NCBI GenBank assembly: GCA_026874595.1
Contig: CM049309.1
Location: forward strand, 74,566,426-74,630,425
DNA from: Sipunculus nudus
Taxonomy: Eukaryota > Annelida > Sipuncula > Golfingiida > Sipunculidae
Length of the DNA: 64,000 bases
Direction: 5' to 3'
The position numbers and the translations under genes are program-made. Shown one piece after another: positions 1 to 13,328 of this stretch. The notes below the pieces were generated by a model. That model was not told the origin of the DNA, did no database searches, and saw only the letters and a list, made by a program, of their open reading frames with translations. Position 1 is the first letter of the stretch. Every line of letters starts with the position of its first letter.

Positions 1-3000
1 AGGTGTGTTAGATGGAGTGGACGTACGGTAGGTATGTTAGACGGAATGGAACTACGGTAGTTGATTAGTATATCAAGCATTAGATGGAGTTGACCTACGG
101 TAGGTATGTAAGATGGAGTGGACCTACGGTAGGTGTGTTAGATGGAGTGGACCTACGGTAGGTGCGTTAGATGGAGTGGACCTACGGTAGGTGTGTTAGA
201 TGGAGTGGACCTACGGTAGGTGTGTTAGATGGAGTAGACCTACGGTAAGTGTGTAAGACGGAGTGGACCTACGGTAGGTGTGTTAGATGGAGTGGACCTA
301 CGGTAGGTGTGTTAGATGGAGTGGACCTATGGTAGGTGTGTAAGACGGAGTGGACCTACGGTAGGTGTGTTATATTGAGTGGACCTACGGTAGGTGGATA
401 GTATATCAAGAATAAGGTGGAGTGGACCTACGGTAGGTATGTAAGATGGAGTGGACCTACGGTAGGTCTGTTAGATGGAATGGACCTACGGTAGTTGGAC
501 AGTATATCATGCATTAGATGGAGCAGAACTACGGTAGGTGTGTTATATGGAGTGGACCTATGGTAGGTGCATGGATAGTATATAAAGCATTAGATGGAGT
601 TGACCTACGGTAGATATGATATGGAGTGGACCTACGGTAGTTGTGTAAGACGGAGTTGACCTACGGTAGGTGTGTTAGATGGAGTGGACCTACGGTAGTT
701 GTGTAAGACGGAGTGGACCTACGGTAGGTGTGTGAGATGGAATGGACCTACGGTAGGTGGATAGTATATCATGCATTAGACGGAGTGGACCTACGGTAGG
801 TGATTAGTATATCAAGCATTAGATGGAGTTGACCTACGGTAGGTGTGTTAGATGGAGTGGACGTACGGTAGTTGTGTAAGACGGAGTTGACCTACGGTAG
901 GTTTGTTAGATGGAGTGGACCTACGGTAGGTGTGTAAGACGGAGTTGACCTACGGTAGGTGTGTTAGATGGAGTGGACGTACGGTAGTTGTGTAAGACGG
1001 AGTTGAACTACGGTAGGTGTGTTAGATGGAGTGGACGTACGGTAGGTATGTTAGACGGAGTGGAACTACGGTAGGTGTGTTAGATGGAGTTGACCTACGG
1101 TAGGTATGTTAGATGGAGTGGACCTACGGTAGGTGTGTTAGATGGAGTGGACCTACGGTAGGTGCGTTAGATGGAGTGGACCTACGGTAGGTGTGTTAGA
1201 TGGAGTGGACCTACGGTAGGTGTGTTAGATGGAGTAGACCTACGGTAAGTGTGTAAGACGGAGTGGACCTACGGTAGGTGTGTTATATTGAGTGGACCTA
1301 TGGTAGGTGGATAGTATATCAAGAATAAGGTGGAGTGGACCTACGGTAGGTATGTAAGATGGAGTGGACCTACGGTAGGTCTGTTAGATGGAATGGACCT
1401 ACGGTAGTTGGACAGTATATCATGCATTAGATGGAGCAGAACTACGGTAGGTGTGTTATATGGAGTGGACCTATGGTAGGTGCAGGGATAGTATATAAAG
1501 CATTAGATGGAGTTGACCTACGGTAGATATGTTAGATGGAGTGGACCTACGGTAGTTGTGTAAGATGGAGTGGACCTACGGTAGGTGTGTTAGATGGAGT
1601 GGACCTACGGTAGTTGTGTAAGACGGAGTGGACCTACGGTAGGTGTGTGAGATGGAATGGACCTACGGTAGGTGGATAGTATATCATGCATTAGACGGAG
1701 TGGACCTACGGAAGGTGATTAGTATATCAAGCATTAGATGGAGTTGACCTACGGTAGGTGTGTTAGATGGAGTGGACCTACGGTAGGTGTGTTAGATGGA
1801 GTGGACCTACGGTAGGTGTGTAGGACGGAGTTGACCTACGGTAGGTGTGTGAGATGGAGTGGACCTACGGTAGGTGTGTAAGACGGAGTTGACCTACGGT
1901 AGGTGTGTAAGATGGAGTGGACCTACGGTAGGTGTGTAGGACGGAGTGGACCTACGGTAGGTGTGTGAGATGGAGTGGACCTACGGTAGGTGTGTAAGAC
2001 GGAGTTGACCTACGGTAGGTGTGTAAGACGGAGTTGACCTACGGTAGGTGTGTTAGATGGAGTGGACGTACGGTAGTTGTGTAATACGGAATGGAACTAC
2101 GGTAGGTGATTAGTATATCAAGCATTAGATGGAGTTGACCTACGGTAGGTATGTTAGATGGAGTGGACCTATGGTAGGTGCATGGATAGTATATAAAGCA
2201 TTAGATGGAGTTGACCTACGGTAAATGATATGGAGTGGACCTACGGTAGTTGTGTAAGACGGAGTTGACCTACGGTAGGTGTGTGAGATGGAATGGACCT
2301 ACGGTAGGTGGATAGTATATCATGCATTAGACGGAGTGGACCTACGGTAGGTGATTAGTATATCAAGCATTAGATGGAGTTGATCTACGGTAGGTGTGTT
2401 AGATGGAGTGGACGTACGATAGTTGTGTAAGACGGAGTTGACCTACGGTAGGTTTGTTAGATGGAGTGGACGTACGGTAGGTTTGTAAGACGGAGTTGAC
2501 CTACGGTAGGTGTGTTAGATGGAGTGGACGTACGGTAGTTGTGTAAGACGGAGTTGACCTACGGTAGGTGTGTTAGATGGAGTGGACGTACGGTAGTTGT
2601 GTAAGACGGAGTTGACCTACGGTAGGTGTGTTAGATGGAGTGGACCTACGGTAGGTGTGTAAGATGGAGTGGACCTACGGTAGGTGTGTAGGACGGAGTG
2701 GACCTACGGTAGGTGTGTGAGATGGAGTGGACCTACGGTAGGTGTGTAAGACGGAGTTGACCTACGGTAGGTGTGTAAGACGGAGTTGACCTACGGTAGG
2801 TGTGTTAGATGGAGTGGACGTACGGTAGTTGTGTAATACGGAATGGACCTACGGTAGGTGATTAGTATATCAAGCATTAGATGGAGTTGACCTACGGTAG
2901 GTATGTTAGATGGAGTGGACCTATGGTAGGTGCATGGATAGTATATAAAGCATTAGATGGAGTTGACCTACGGTAGATATGATATGGAGTGGACCTACGG

Positions 3001-5586
3001 TAGTTGTGTAAGACGGAGTTGACCTACGGTAGGTGTGTTAGATGGAGTGGACCTACGGTAGTTGTGTAAGACGGAGTGGACCTACGGTAGGTGTGTTAGA
3101 TGGAATGGACCTACGGTAGGTGGATAGTATATCATGCATTAGACGGAGTGGACCTACGGTAGGTGATTAGTATATCAAGCATTAGATGGAGTTGACCTAC
3201 GATAGGTGTGTTAGATGGAGTGGACGTACGGTAGTTGTGTAAGACGGAGTTGACCTACGGTAGGTTTGTTAGATGGAGTGGACGTACGGTAGGTGTGTAA
3301 GACGGAGTTGACCTACGGTAGGTGTGTTAGATGGAGTGGACGTACGGTAGTTGTGTAAGACGGAGTTGACCTACGGTAGGTGTGTTAGATGGAGTGGACG
3401 TACGGTAGGTATGTTAGACGGAGTGGAACTACGGTAGGTGTGTTAGATGGAGTTGACCTACGGTAGGTATGTTAGATGGAGTGGACCTACGGTAGGTGTG
3501 TTAGATGGAGTGGACCTACGGTAGGTGCGTTAGATGGAGTGGACCTACGGTAGGTGTGTTAGATGGAGTGGACCTACGGTAGGTGTGTTAGATGGAGTAG
3601 ACCTACGGTAAGTGTGTAAGACGGAGTGGACCTACGGTAGGTGTGTTATATTGAGTGGACCTACGGTAGGTGGATAGTATATCAAGAATAAGGTGGAGTG
3701 GACCTACGGTAGGTATGTTAGATGGAGTGGACCTACGGTAGGTCTGTTAGATGGAATGGACCTACGGTAGTTGGACAGTATATCATGCATTAGATGGAGC
3801 AGAACTACGGTAGGTGTGTTATATGGAGTGGACCTATGGTAGGTGCATGGATAGTATATAAAGCATTAGATGGAGTTGACCTACGGTAGATATGTTAGAT
3901 GGAGTGGACCTACGGTAGGTGTGTGAGATGGAGGGAACCTACGGTAGGTGTGTTAGATGGAGTTGACCTACGGTATGTGTGTTATATGGAGTTGTCCTAC
4001 GGTAGGTGGAGAGTATATTAAGCATTAGATGGAGTGGACCTACGGTAGGTGTGTTGGATGGGGTGGACCTACGGTAGTAGGACAGTATATCATGCATTAG
4101 ATAGGTATGTTAGATGGTAGGTAGGTATGTAAGATGGAGTGGACATACGGTAGGTGGAGAGTATATCAAGCATAAGGTGGAGTGGACCTACGGTAGGTAT
4201 GTAAGATGGAGTGGACCTACGGCAGGTGTGTTAGATGGAGTGGACTACGGTAGGTGTGTTCGATGGAGTGGACCTTCGGTAGGTGTGTTACATGGAGTGG
4301 ACCTACGGTTGGTGTGTAAGGCGGAGTGGACCTACGGTAGGTGTGTTAGACGGAGTGGATCTTCGGTAGGTGTGTTAGATTGAGTGGACCTACGGTAGGT
4401 GGATAGTATATTAAGCATTAGATGGAATTGACCTACGGTAGGTATGTTAGATGGAGTGGACCTACGGTAGGTGTGTAAGACGGAGTTGACCTACGGTAGG
4501 TGTGTTAGATGGAGAGGACCTACGGTAGGTGTGTTAGATGGAGTAGACCTACGGTAAGTGTGTAAGACGGAGTGGACCTACGGTAGGTGTGTAAGATGGA
4601 GTGGACCTACGGTAGGTGTGTTAGATGGAGTGGACCTACGGTAGTAGGACAGTATACTATGCATTAGATAGGTATGTTAGATGGTAGGTAGGTATGTAAG
4701 TTGGACTGGACATACGGTAGGTGGAGAGTATATCAAGCATAAGGTGGAGTGGACCTACGGTAGGTATGTAAGATGGAGTGGACCTACGGCAGGTGTGTTG
4801 GATGGAGTGGACTACGGTAGGTGTGTTAGACGGAGTGGACCTACGGTAGGTGGATAGTATATTAAGCATTAGATGGAATTGACCTACGGTAGTTATGTTA
4901 GATGGAGTGGACCTACGGTAGGTGTGTAAGACGGAGTTGACCTACGGTAGGTGTGTTAGATGGAGTGGACCTACGGTAGGTGGATAGTATATTAAGCATT
5001 AGATGGAATTGACCTACGGTAGTTATGTTAGATGGAGTGGACCTACGGTAGGTGTGTAAGACGGAGTTGACCTACGGTAGGTGTGTTAGATGGAGTGGAC
5101 CTACGGTAGGTGGATAGTATATTAAGCATTAGATGGAATTGACCTACGGTAGTTATGTTAGATGGAGTGGACCTACGGTAGGTGTGTAAGACGGAGTTGA
5201 CCTACGGTAGGTGTGTAAGACGGAGTGGACCTACGGTAGGTGTGTTATATTGAGTGGACTTACGGTAGGTGGATAGTATATTAAGCATTAGATGGAGTGG
5301 ACCTACGGTAGGTGGATAGTATATAAGGCATTAGATGAAATTGACCTACAGTAGGTATGTTAGAAGGAGTGGACCTACGGCAGATGTGTTAGACAGAATT
5401 GACCTACGGTAGGTGTGTTAGATGGAGTGGACCTACGGTAGGTGGGTTAGATGGAGTGGACCTACGGTAGGTGCGTTAGATGGAGTGGACCTACGGTAGG
5501 TGCGTTAGATGGAGTGGACCTACGGTAGGTGCGTTAGATGGAGTGGACCTACGGTAGGTGTGTTAGATGGAGTGGACCTACGGTAG
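1..5586. repeat. 29-bp satellite/minisatellite array with higher-order structure (left end outside window)
   Basis: Tandem units with consensus GGTGTGTTAGATGGAGTGGA followed by CCTACGGTA (29 bp), roughly 180 units estimated from length. Longer 43-bp variants carry an insert of the type GGATAGTATATCAAGCATTA. These variants recur at intervals of about 760-910 bp (for example the CATGGATAGTATATAAAG variant near 570, 2171, 2933 and 3846), so there is a higher-order unit. A block near 866-1500 recurs near 3230-3870. Each monomer contains the dyad ACCTAC-G-GTAGGT with a central CpG. The array stops abruptly at 5586, and the neighbouring DNA is ordinary AT-rich sequence. Open frames inside it are translated repeat, not genes. 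Confidence 0.97.
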
Positions 5587-6600
5587 ATTGGTTTTTAAAC
5601 ATGTAATACCATATATCTTTTACACAATTCAGATCTAAACACAGGAAACTTTTATAATTTGAAATCAGTTCAGTTGTCTTTCATGTACTTTTTTTAAACT
5701 GACCTTGAGTTAGACACTTGGTTCCTTGTGTACCATGGATTACATAATTAGTATTAAATACATACCTGTACACATCATCATTGTACCAGTATTTTTGTAT
5801 TTAATGTTTTATATGTTTTATAATAAATGATTTAACCAAAAATTTATTTTCTTCTCTATAATTTTAATATTGTATATCCTCAATCACCACCTGCTCAAAT
5901 TACTTTACTCCTAGCAGAATCACACAACCTGACACCCATTTCCAACAACTGGCTACTTCGAGGTTGACCCTTATATCATATTCAACATCTGCTCATTTAC
6001 ACAAACTGCACTCTAATCAATCCAATGTTTTGTCAATTTCAAAACATACCCATTTCCCAGAAAAAATATCACTTCCAAACACCGTCCCATGATTTCAGCA
6101 TACAGCCGCACAACCACAAAAATTCTTAACATACCCCCCTCCCCCCCCCCCCCCCCAACTTCAGCTGGAACAACAATGATTCATCAGAGTGAACCATAAT
6201 GAAAAGGATTAGTACCAGAGCGTGCAGGGTGTAGGATCTAGAATCCCAAAGTGTAAAAAACTTTGAAAATGCATGCTCTGAATTGGCATATTTGTAGGTA
6301 TTTTTCTTATGATACAAGCTCTAATCACAGAACATAATTCCTTATTTTACTGACAAGGCTTAAGGGTAACTGACTGATAGTCTCAGTCAACTGAACTTTC
6401 TTGCAAATACTGCCAACATTTTATACCTATAAATCCTCAGACCCCCCCCCCCCCCCCGGGAGGCCACGATACTGCTGTGTGTAAGAGACACTGGGGAATT
6501 GGGACCCCACCAACATCATTGCAACAGAAAATTACACCCCTGCCACTTATTCTTTTCACCTATAAATCAGAAAAAATACTTACCCTCTCTAATCTGTGTG
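5587..6600. other. non-coding sequence right of the satellite
   Basis: AT-rich, no recognisable gene or RNA. Contains two C homopolymer runs (about 6131-6156 and 6442-6457). The 63-codon minus frame across the first C run encodes poly-glycine and looks fortuitous. Confidence 0.6.
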
Positions 6601-7536
6601 AAATGACAGCAATCATGTCAGTTTCTCAGCTGTGATTTCATCTATAGTCCCAAAACCTGGTCTGTTCATTGATCAAAATTGCATGCTCAGTAGATATTAC
6701 CCTGTCTATTCATCTGTTAGCCTGGCTGTCCATCCCTCCATTCACAAATTATTTGTTTCCAGATAATAACTTCAGGTTGGGTTGACATATGGATTTCAAA
6801 CTTGACTTGTGTATGGGCCACCACTTAAACAAGATATTTTACGATTTTTGGGTCAACGGTCGGCTTATGAAGGAAAAAAACATGCTTATACTGTCTAAAT
6901 GGCCGAAACTGCAAGTATAAAATGGGCACTCGCCTCGAAGCTCTCTCATTTCACAGATCGAGTTCGGCTCTCGATTGGCATGGCTGGGTCTTCGCTGCTG
7001 GGATCTTTTCTGTAAAGTCACCGGTGCGGGAAACAGTGGCGGTCTCTCGCGACTTTCTGCTTGGCTCGGTGGCATCACGTCTATTGGCTCTCAAAATTAT
7101 GCTTAAGGAGCGCATGCATAGGGCTGGGGTCTTGACCCCAGCAACCTGTAGCTGCTCGACAAAGGGAAAAACATCTTTAGTCAGTCAGTCAACGGTAAAG
7201 TCACATGACCCCTTCCATCTTACGCATATTGCTCAATCTTTTCATCCCTAACTTTCCAAGTTTCACACATGGCTTATCTGCCAAATGTCCAACAAATCTG
7301 TATTTCCTGGTCCATAGTCAACATCACATCTTTCAAAGATTGTTTATTGTTACGAAGACAAATTGTTCAGGGGTAAATACTGGGCCGATCGCGAGACAGT
7401 TAGGTCCGCTTTTATGTCACCCCGTAAGATTATATAATCTAAATCCTGTAAGTTCAAGGATAGTAACTTCTCAAATTTTTCGTCACAAGGTCATTGGTCA
7501 ATGAGCGTCGATCGAGACCCATGGGTCCCTAGTTTG
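6601..7536 (+). mobile_element. dispersed element copy ending AGCGTC..GACCCATGGGTCCCTAGTTT, interrupted by an insertion
   Basis: The left part (ATCATGTCAGTTTCTCAGCTG, then 'CCAAAACCTGGT', then 'GGATTTCAAACTTGACTTGT') matches the element at 49571-50744. The right end matches the shared terminal motif GACCCATGGGTCCCTAGTTT. The copy is split at 6861-7187 by foreign sequence. It has no coding capacity. By structure it is a non-autonomous mobile element of molluscan type; the superfamily cannot be decided here. Confidence 0.7.
6861..7187 (+). mobile_element. 327-bp GC-rich insertion with 9-bp target duplication and AGTC tail (candidate SINE or retroposon)
   Basis: It is flanked by GTCAACGGT at 6852-6860 and again at 7188-7196. 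It interrupts a dispersed element whose halves continue on both sides. It is much richer in G+C than its surroundings and ends in AGTCAGTCAGTC just before the right flank repeat. A weak B-box-like GATCGAGTTC lies near 6956, and a perfect small dyad (GGGGTC..GACCCC) near 7126-7138. The body is not recognised. A minus frame of 79 codons overlaps it but has no family resemblance that I can name. A retroposed piece of a cellular RNA is an alternative. Confidence 0.55.
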
Positions 7537-9070
7537 TTCAAACACCAGTGCGCGCACGGAGCAAAACACACCGCAGAGAACTCACAAGAGTACGACACCT
7601 TTCCATCATATATACTAGTACATGTATATGTCGATTCTACTCTAAGACTTGTTAGTCCATATCTGCGCAGTGATATAGTTACGTCTCTGTCGTGTGTAGG
7701 GTCTTTTTGCGTCAAATGCTGCAATCCACAACGCATATGTATGGACTTTTTATTACTCACGAGGCGTAGGTAAAATGTAGTGAACACGGTAATTTTGTCC
7801 GTTCAAATATGTTGAATTCATATTGATATATTATTCATGCCAGCACACGGCCAAGAATCACACCAACGAGATAGGGTGTCCTGGTGGCATAACCATATAT
7901 ACATATAGTTTTATGTACGACCTTCCACATGAGTTATTTCGCGATTTCAAGTTATGATAACATTTTTTTCAAACTGATCTAGAAAATAGAATTTATCCAT
8001 ATAAATATTGTTTACAAAATGAAGCTTTCGCTTTTTTCAAAGTTTATATTCAAAGGGGTCCAGTTGTTAACTGGAGTACCCTATTCCAGTTTTCTGATCC
8101 AAAAATATAAAATGCAAAATATAAAATGATAAGGAATAACTGTCGTCTGACTAATATATTTGTTAATTTAAAAAAAAAATACTGTGAAACTTGTACTGTT
8201 TTTCTATTTAAGTGTTTGCACCATTTTCTACCAAATTATCAATTATCGAAAATCAATTTGTTAACCAAAAGCAATTAAGGTAAATCCATGAATGTCAATC
8301 AAAGTGGAATATTCCTTTAACTGGGGAATTAACAACTGTGTATTGTACAGAAAGGGGTGTCCTAGTTTAATCCTATTTGCATAACAGGAATATTTGACTG
8401 ACTGAAGAGTATTATTTTTCATTTTTTTATTATTGTATGATGTAATATTAATCTAAAAACAGTTTGCAAAATTCTTTATATAATTTCACAACGACGGAAC
8501 TACGTGTTTAAATAAGGACCATTATTTCTGATATACACTTCTGGCTTTACGTGACCTTCGACAGAGAAGGTTATTTTTTTTCTGCTCTGTTTATGCATGT
8601 TCTAGTCCTTAAAAGAATTTTGGATCAGCAGGCATAAATGTTTCAGCTGACTCGGTTCCGCGCATCTGCATGTGTTCTACAGTTCTCTATTCATATTTAA
8701 ACCAAATATTCTCCTACGTTCTTTTGTTTACCTGGTTTCTTTGTTCCTAAGCCAAATAAAAAAAAAAAAATAAAAATAAAAATAAAATACAAGTTGTAAT
8801 GATGTTCACGAATTTTTATGGAGTGCTTGAACATCGAAAAGTGTTATCAAAAATTATATAAGTGCATACTCGGATAAATTGCATAGAGGATCCTGCATGT
8901 CTGGTTGTTTTGCACTGCAAAAGAGTTAATGCTGTAATTATTATTAATACTATAGTATTAACTGTTACCAATAGTTACACAACAATTTAAGGAATAGATA
9001 TAGGCATGACTCCATCATCAAGGTTCATGTGTAGTTGTTGAAAAAAAAAAATACTTTATTTTGCGATTCA
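7537..9070. other. non-coding, mostly unique sequence
   Basis: No gene recognised. The 90- to 98-codon frames on both strands near 7490-7790 overlap each other and lack splice or family support. Contains short A-rich tracts (8760-8790, 9040-9052). Confidence 0.5.
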
Positions 9071-9760
9071 TTTTTAGCTCAGCTGACTTTTTAGTTATGC
9101 TTTGCTATAGCGATGGGTCTTTGTCCGTCGTCTTTCCGTCTGTCCGTCGGGCCGTCCGTCCGTTAGCAGGGCACAAATTGTAACCGTAAGGGCTAGGATC
9201 ATGAACCCTATGCAGTCTTAGAGGTTCTAAAAGGGATCTCCTTGCAAACCTGAAATTATGTCACTGCGACCTATATTCTCCGAGTTATGGGGTGCGTTTG
9301 CACCCCCCAGAATTAATTCTTGTAGCCAAAATTTTTATCCCACACCTTCCATCTTTCACATATGGCTCACCTACCAACAGGGGAAGAACCATAATTATTT
9401 TGTGGTCACAAGGTCAAAGGTCAAGATCACAGGACCCACTTCTTTGAAATGTTCATCCCAAACCTTCCATCTTTCACATATGGCTCACCTAAAGTTACTA
9501 ACAGGGGAAGAACCATATATAATTATGTTGAGGTCACAAGGTCAAAGGTCAAGATCACAGGACCCATATTTCAAGCTAAACTGTTTATTCCAAACCTCCA
9601 GTCTTTCACATATGCCCCATCTATGCATCACTCAATTTGATTCAAACTTCATATTTATTGGTCTTTTTGCTTGAAGACATAAATTATTGATTTTAGGGTC
9701 AGCTGGTCAGGAAGTTAAAGGTTGCAGGTCAAAATTATTCACACATTGGTTGCCAAGTGA
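9071..9760 (+). mobile_element. hairpin-headed dispersed element with GTCC tetranucleotide core
   Basis: Begins TTTTTAGCTCAGCTGACT, then GTCCGTCTGTCC-type tetranucleotides, then 'AGCAGGGCACAAATTGTAAC'. Two internal tandem blocks carry 'CCTTCCATCTTTCACATATGGCTCACCT' and AGGTCAAAGGTCAAGATCA (9411 and 9539). Same family as the copies at 39067, 42246, 46605 and others. The right end is approximate. Confidence 0.7.
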
Positions 9761-10256
9761 TTACTCCAGTTTTACGTCGTTAGCAGTTTTAGTGGTTAGT
9801 AGTTGCCCATCACTGCAGAAAGGATCCAATTGATATGTGGGCAAAAGGCCAAAGTCATAGTACAGGGATGTTCACAATAAAACTAACTTTGTAGACCATC
9901 TCTATTTTTCTGGTATATATCATTGCAGTCAAACTGGAACATCTTACTGTGTGGCCGTAATTGATAGCGACATTTGTGAGATATGATTCCTTTTGTATCA
10001 GCCCTTTGAAAGATAAGAACATCATTAGTGCATAACAAAAACACTCTGTTGCCCGAGGTATGCTTAAGACTATTGTATTAAGGTTTATGGGAACATTTTG
10101 CAGCTTATTTTATGGAATCATAGCAATAAACTTCGTTTCCAAGATATCTAAATGTTTTTTTATACAAATCATCAGATATACCAGCAAGTGTTTGTTATAA
10201 TAATTTGTGGGTCTGTACCTGGATTTAGGATTGTTTTATTTTTTTTACAAGACTTA
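9761..10256. other. non-coding sequence before the duplication
   Basis: No gene, RNA or clear repeat recognised. It ends at the left breakpoint of the 6.1-kb tandem duplication. Confidence 0.4.
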
Positions 10257-10489
10257 GAGATGCTTCTTGCATTTCTTTTCTCTCAGGTTTTGTAGTTTAT
10301 CTACCCTGCTGACCCCACTAAAAGGCAAGGTGATAATAATACTGGTCATACATTTTTTACATTTGCAAGTCGAAAATATGGCATGAGAGCCATCAAACCT
10401 AATCATGCCTTTTGAAATATTTTGGTCATTCATTAATGTAACATTCTTTGGAGAAATTGCCATAAGTTTGGTCTATTTTTGGAGAATGT

Positions 10490-11175
10490 GTGATATCAAA
10501 TGTCATTATTGTCAGAAGTCCATTATGTCTGCTAGGTAGCCACCTTAGAAATCTTTTTGTCAGTGCAGTTTCTGTGATTGTTTTTAATGTTTGGTCCCTT
10601 TTAAAAGATGTTTGTTGTCAGATTTCAGACCTGACAGATTTGGTATCCAAATTTGGTCACCAGGTAGCCATTTTAAATTCCTTTTGAACATATTATTTCA
10701 AGAACTGTTAAAGTGAATACAGTAGGACATATATTAATGCAATCATGAATAGGATTGGGTCAAAGATTTCTTAAAAAAATATGACCATCATTTATGAAAG
10801 TTCAGTACATTTGGTTTGTATTGAATTGAAATTCATACAGGAGCATCTGTTCCTCAATGATTTTTGCATGGATTTTATTGATTTTTTGTTATATATGTTG
10901 ACCTTATATTTGGCCTTTCTGAGACTGATGGGTATAAAATACGCTATGGGATTAGTTCCTGTTAGCTCAACAACCATATATTTTGCTTTAGACCATCAAG
11001 TAACCGTGTGTTAACCAGACAAATGTGATATATATATATTACTGTAATCATAGAAAGTTTCAAATAAATTGGCAAATAGGTTCTTCAAAATTTTGACTGG
11101 GTGTTGTAAATTTCAGTCCATGATGTCGCAGGTCATGCTTGGCAGCTGAGCGTCATGACCCATGGGTCACTTATC
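10490..11175 (+). mobile_element. dispersed element fragment with AGCTGAGCGTCATGACCCATGGGTC end (copy 1)
   Basis: Ends with the terminal motif at about 11144-11168, shared with 49538-49570, 50712-50744, 57665-57694 and 57963-57996. The body resembles other non-coding copies. The left limit is uncertain. Duplicated at 16623-17308. Confidence 0.55.
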
Positions 11176-11639
11176 TATGATTAATATCAAGAGAAAAGAC
11201 TTGTTTTAACTGAATCTATAACAGGCCAGCATAATCAATCATACTTTAAAAATAAAGAAATTGGACTTGAGACAAAATAGAGCAAACTGGCTTCTTTTGC
11301 TGACGTTTCCTTGAATTGAGTCAATTTTTAAAATCCCTTACTTTTTCCAGATTTTTCCAAATTTTTCCTGATGTTATAGGACCGTCCCGAAACCCTGAAT
11401 CACTGACAACAGACTCAATGAAATTATTCAACAAGTTAATTCATGATAAAAACATGCGACTAACAAGATTTGTCTTACCAGGAAAAGTTTTCAAAGTGAA
11501 TATTACTTGTTTATCGAGTTATAATATGAGTTTAGAGAAATTGTGTTTAGCAAGCCAAAGCCATATGGTGTTCAACAAATTATACAAAAGCTCGATAATT
11601 GTGTATAAGTCAGCTTCAGGTAATCTCTTTGACAAGTCC

Positions 11640-12695
11640 TTTGAGGACAGCGGAGCCATGGCTTATTGTACAAAGAAACTGGGTGGTAACCACTATCTAT
11701 TCGGAGAAAGAGACATAAACTTATGCTATTCCATAAAATGTCAAATGGTATAGCTCCAGCGTATCTTTGTGAATTAGTACAAAGACAGGTAAGACACACT
11801 AGCAGTTACAATTTAAGAATGCTGAAAATCTCGTACCACCTTTGTGCGTACAGAAGTAAGGCAAAGGTCTTTCCTGTGCTCCACTTGTGAAGAATGGAAC
11901 ACCCTCAGTGAAATCGTCAGAAATTCAGAAAATTTGTCAATTTTTATAAAGCACCTGAGTAAAAATGATGAAGTACCATACCATATTATTATACTTTTAC
12001 AGGAAATCGCAGTTTTTAGATTGTACACACTCAGATGCATATAGTATGTAGTGCTTTGAAATGGCATTTATTTCTTAATAATTGTGTAGAAGATGCTATT
12101 TGTGCGTGTGGTTCTTCTGAGGAGACGCCAGAGCACTATTATTTCTCATGTCCTATGTTTGTTGTATACTATCAAACGAACGGAATTTCAACAAGGCATG
12201 CCGTGTGAGATGAAAAAAAAATTGGAAATATTCCTGTATGGTGATATAAACAAACCAATTATCGATAACTTGCAACTATTTGAGAAAATTTATTGTTTTA
12301 TTGAAGAGAGTGCATGGTCGATTCTAAGAAAACTATTATATAAATATTAGTGTATGGAGCCTGATCATGATTTGATTGTAAGGCCAATTGTAAACATAGC
12401 CATAAGCTTATTGCGGTACATTTTGTTCTTTTGTATTCCACAAAAATCGTAATTCTTTGATATATTATTATAGCACCTATTTTTAATTTTCATTTAATTA
12501 TTAATGAGTACTGAGAACACAAGGTTCTTAATTAAAAACTTTGATAGTAGGGATTTCTTTGTCACTGTATTGTATTTGATTACATTGTGCCATTTTCTTT
12601 TGAAACATATGTTTATATATATCTTGTATCTTAGGAGAGGAATTAATAAGGGCTATGCCCTGTTTTCCGATCCTTATTGATGATTCAATAAACTA
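11640..12695 (+). pseudogene. LINE (non-LTR retrotransposon) 3' end, frameshifted (copy 1)
   Basis: Pieces of a LINE polyprotein C-terminus lie in successive frames: HKMSNGIAPAYLCELV near 11728, FLCSTCEEWNTLSEIV near 11871, and CACGSSEETPEHYYFSCPMF near 12106. The last has the Cys/His pattern C-x-C-(x9)-H-(x5)-C seen after the reverse transcriptase in CR1/Jockey-like LINEs. YGDINKPIIDNLQLFE near 12240 then leads to a stop at 12348. A 3' untranslated tail ends with GATTCAATAAA near 12682-12692. Frames are broken by shifts and stops, so it is inactive, and the catalytic RT core is not present here. The CR1/Jockey-type assignment is by pattern only. Confidence 0.75.
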
Positions 12696-13328
12696 CTGTT
12701 TACACCAACGGAGTTCGCCGGTATATACGGGGCATTCAGAAAACAAAGGGCCACGCATGCACGGGGACGTATAATATGCCATTTCTTGCGATCTCTGACC
12801 TCATTTAATATGTGTCCATTTTGTCGGGAATCAAATTCCTGTAAGATATTATATTGGTTAATAATTTTTTTGAGTTTCATCAAAACCCATCACATTCCTG
12901 CTGATACATCGCAGCGACATTATAAAGTAGCTTTTATTTTTGCTGTTTAAAAAACAATTTAAATGGCAATTGGAAGGTCCACAGCAAAATTATTTAAAAA
13001 CTTATAGTAAAAAAAAACATAATAATATGTATGCATATATGCATTGTTTCGGTATATTCGAGTTTTTCATCCAAAACGATATGTCTGCGTAGATCGAACA
13101 AAAACTCCTATAAACATCGCGACGGTCGAAAAAATGACTCCTTCCGTGTCATATTCCTCAATAGCATAATGCCTGCTAGGTAAAGAACGATGCGGCGGAG
13201 AATCGATCTGGAAAATAAGAGATGCGATACATAAATATAAAGAGGTGTGTGTGTTCAGTTTCTGTTACACAGGTGTCCTCGCCGACATATGCATGAGAAC
13301 GCACAGAGAGAAATTACGCAAGCTTCCT

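Noticed and set aside
4114-4869. Open frames of 70-89 codons on both strands
   Set aside because: They are direct translations of the minisatellite and change with each indel; no gene.
1-5586. Array of short regularly spaced repeats resembling a CRISPR array
   Set aside because: Units are contiguous 29-bp tandem repeats without unique spacers, in a eukaryotic context; it is a satellite.
6126-6317. Minus 63-codon frame ending in poly-glycine
   Set aside because: Created by a C homopolymer; no other support.
11316-11640. N-terminal part of a 145-codon frame upstream of the LINE remnant
   Set aside because: Only the sequence from about 11640 onward resembles LINE protein; the earlier codons show no family signal.
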